Below are positions 36,897-37,693 of a stretch of 37,693 nucleotides of DNA, in pieces. The stretch is taken from IMG/VR virus record IMGVR_UViG_3300044959_000328, positions 1 through 37,693 of that record; one strand, given 5' to 3'. This DNA comes from a virus. The translations under genes and the position numbers were made by a program. Within the stretch, counting starts at the first letter, position 1, and the number at the start of each line of letters is the position of its first letter. Below the pieces are notes generated by a model, which did not search any database, was not told the DNA's origin, and saw only the letters and a list, made by a program, of their open reading frames with translations.

Positions 36897-37693
36897 TGCC
36901 TACCCCCCATGAACCCAGGCAGTCGCGGCTCCGGCAGCCGCGGCGGCGGCGACTGACGAAACGCCGTGGCCGCCTCCTGCGTGACGGCGCGGAAAAGCCA
37001 GTCAATATACAGCAGATTCTGGAACCAGATCGTCCTCCGAATCGCCCCTGCCACCTGGTCAGCCTTTGCATCGGGATCGGTCAGCGCCCATACAACCGTC
37101 AGCCATGGTGCAAGCGCAGGACCGCCAATCGCCGTAGCCTGCTGCGCCCAATTGACCTCCCGCGCATAGGCCGGGGGATCCATACCCAGCAAAGGACGAA
37201 GCCCAATGCTGTTCCGGCTGACCAACTCGACCGCAGTATTGATGTCGAACAGCAGGCCCAACGCACCCGAACGCTCGACCGCAGTAAACAACCTCTCGGA
37301 GGAGAAAATCGGGTGGCGCGCGAACGGCCCGCCGGGCGCATCCCCCAGCAGCCACGCCAACGCAATGGACGAGAGAATGCCCGAAAGCACCAGCGCATCG
37401 CGCTGCTGGAGCCCTGCCATCAGGATCCGCTGCGTGGCCGCGATCGAGAAACCCTTATACATGAAGATCATCTGGCCAAGCGGCGCACTCATGAAATTCG
37501 GCCGGTCTGCCGCGCCAGGCCGCACCACCGCCGCATCCACCGCCGTGCGCAACGCCGCCCGAAAGACCTCCCGCAGGTCGCCATCCACCCACGCATCGGT
37601 GTTGGCCAGATAGAGCTCCCCGTGCTTTTGCGCCCCCGCCGCTCGCCATTCAGCTGCAACCCGACGCGCCGTCTCGGCATCGAAGCCGAAAGC
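36893..37693 (-). CDS. Giant internal virion protein, C-terminal part
   Basis: An open frame from the right edge to a TGA at 36893, in the same frame as the gene at 1-5712 once the 129-base terminal repeat is removed; together about 2127 residues. This part has RPNFMSAPLGQMIFMYKGFSIAATQRILMAGLQQRDALVLSGILSSIALAWLLGD, a hydrophobic pattern found at the C-terminus of many large podoviral ejection proteins, and a Pro-rich end PPPRLPEPRLPGFMGG. The stop overlaps the tailspike start (ATGA). Confidence 0.85.
   Translation of the reverse strand, partial: AFGFDAETARRVAAEWRAAGAQKHGELYLANTDAWVDGDLREVFRAALRTAVDAAVVRPGAADRPNFMSAPLGQMIFMYKGFSIAATQRILMAGLQQRDALVLSGILSSIALAWLLGDAPGGPFARHPIFSSERLFTAVERSGALGLLFDINTAVELVSRNSIGLRPLLGMDPPAYAREVNWAQQATAIGGPALAPWLTVVWALTDPDAKADQVAGAIRRTIWFQNLLYIDWLFRAVTQEAATAFRQSPPPRLPEPRLPGFMGGRQ
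37565..37693. repeat. Terminal direct repeat, right copy
   Basis: Same as 1-129 except A at 37691 instead of G. See the left copy. The base difference suggests two variants in the sampled population or an end-of-contig error. Confidence 0.95.

Noticed and set aside
34689-36956. Two plus-strand frames opposite the tailspike
   Set aside because: Low-complexity Arg/His-rich translations; the minus frame has the gp17-like and beta-helix patterns.
1-37693. Integrase, attachment site, tRNA or RNA polymerase genes
   Set aside because: No tyrosine or serine recombinase pattern, no cloverleaf and no T7-type polymerase was found in any frame; absence is by eye only.

Overview
This window is the essentially complete genome of a tailed phage with a short tail (podovirus), shown as a linear cut of a circular or terminally redundant map. 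The first 126 bases recur at the right end (37565 onward), so the unique genome is about 37.56 kb. The DNA is GC-rich. A two-component spanin pair, a muramidase-type endolysin and a GapR-like (DUF2312) protein point to a Gram-negative host, perhaps an alphaproteobacterium. I see no integrase, polymerase, primase, helicase, RNA polymerase, tRNA or CRISPR array. The phage must use host replication and transcription enzymes; whether it is temperate cannot be settled here.

Layout: two divergent transcription units leave a roughly 240-bp inverted-repeat control region at 20.02-20.26 kb. The minus-strand late unit runs leftward: terminase small subunit, two unknowns, terminase large subunit, an NlpC-like protein, portal, scaffold, major capsid, head decoration, T7 gp11/gp12-like tail tube proteins, three internal virion (ejection) proteins, then across the window ends to the tailspike, short fibre proteins, lysis genes and a cytosine DNA methyltransferase (end about 30.54 kb). 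Most late genes overlap by ATGA or TGATG, so translation is probably coupled.

The plus-strand early unit (20.27-30.59 kb) starts with an unknown gene and a DUF1874/AcrIII-1 ring nuclease, which predicts type III CRISPR in the host. A block of small unknown genes follows, packed with perfect hairpins, then an HTH regulator with a palindromic operator over its start, a DUF1064 nuclease-like gene, a replication initiator carrying seven 16-bp iterons inside its own reading frame, a likely helicase loader, a YqaJ exonuclease, a Rad52-like annealing protein, GapR-like protein and SSB. Then comes a methyltransferase-like protein that has lost every catalytic motif, and finally an ArdC antirestriction protein.

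The two units converge and overlap tail to tail by 46 bp at 30.54-30.59 kb. As a whole this is an O/P-style phage with its own recombination module and at least three counter-defence functions: ring nuclease, ArdC and methyltransferase. Best leads: the catalytically dead methyltransferase paralogue, the intragenic iteron origin, the hairpin-dense early block with a covarying repeated hairpin, and the mirror-image control region.
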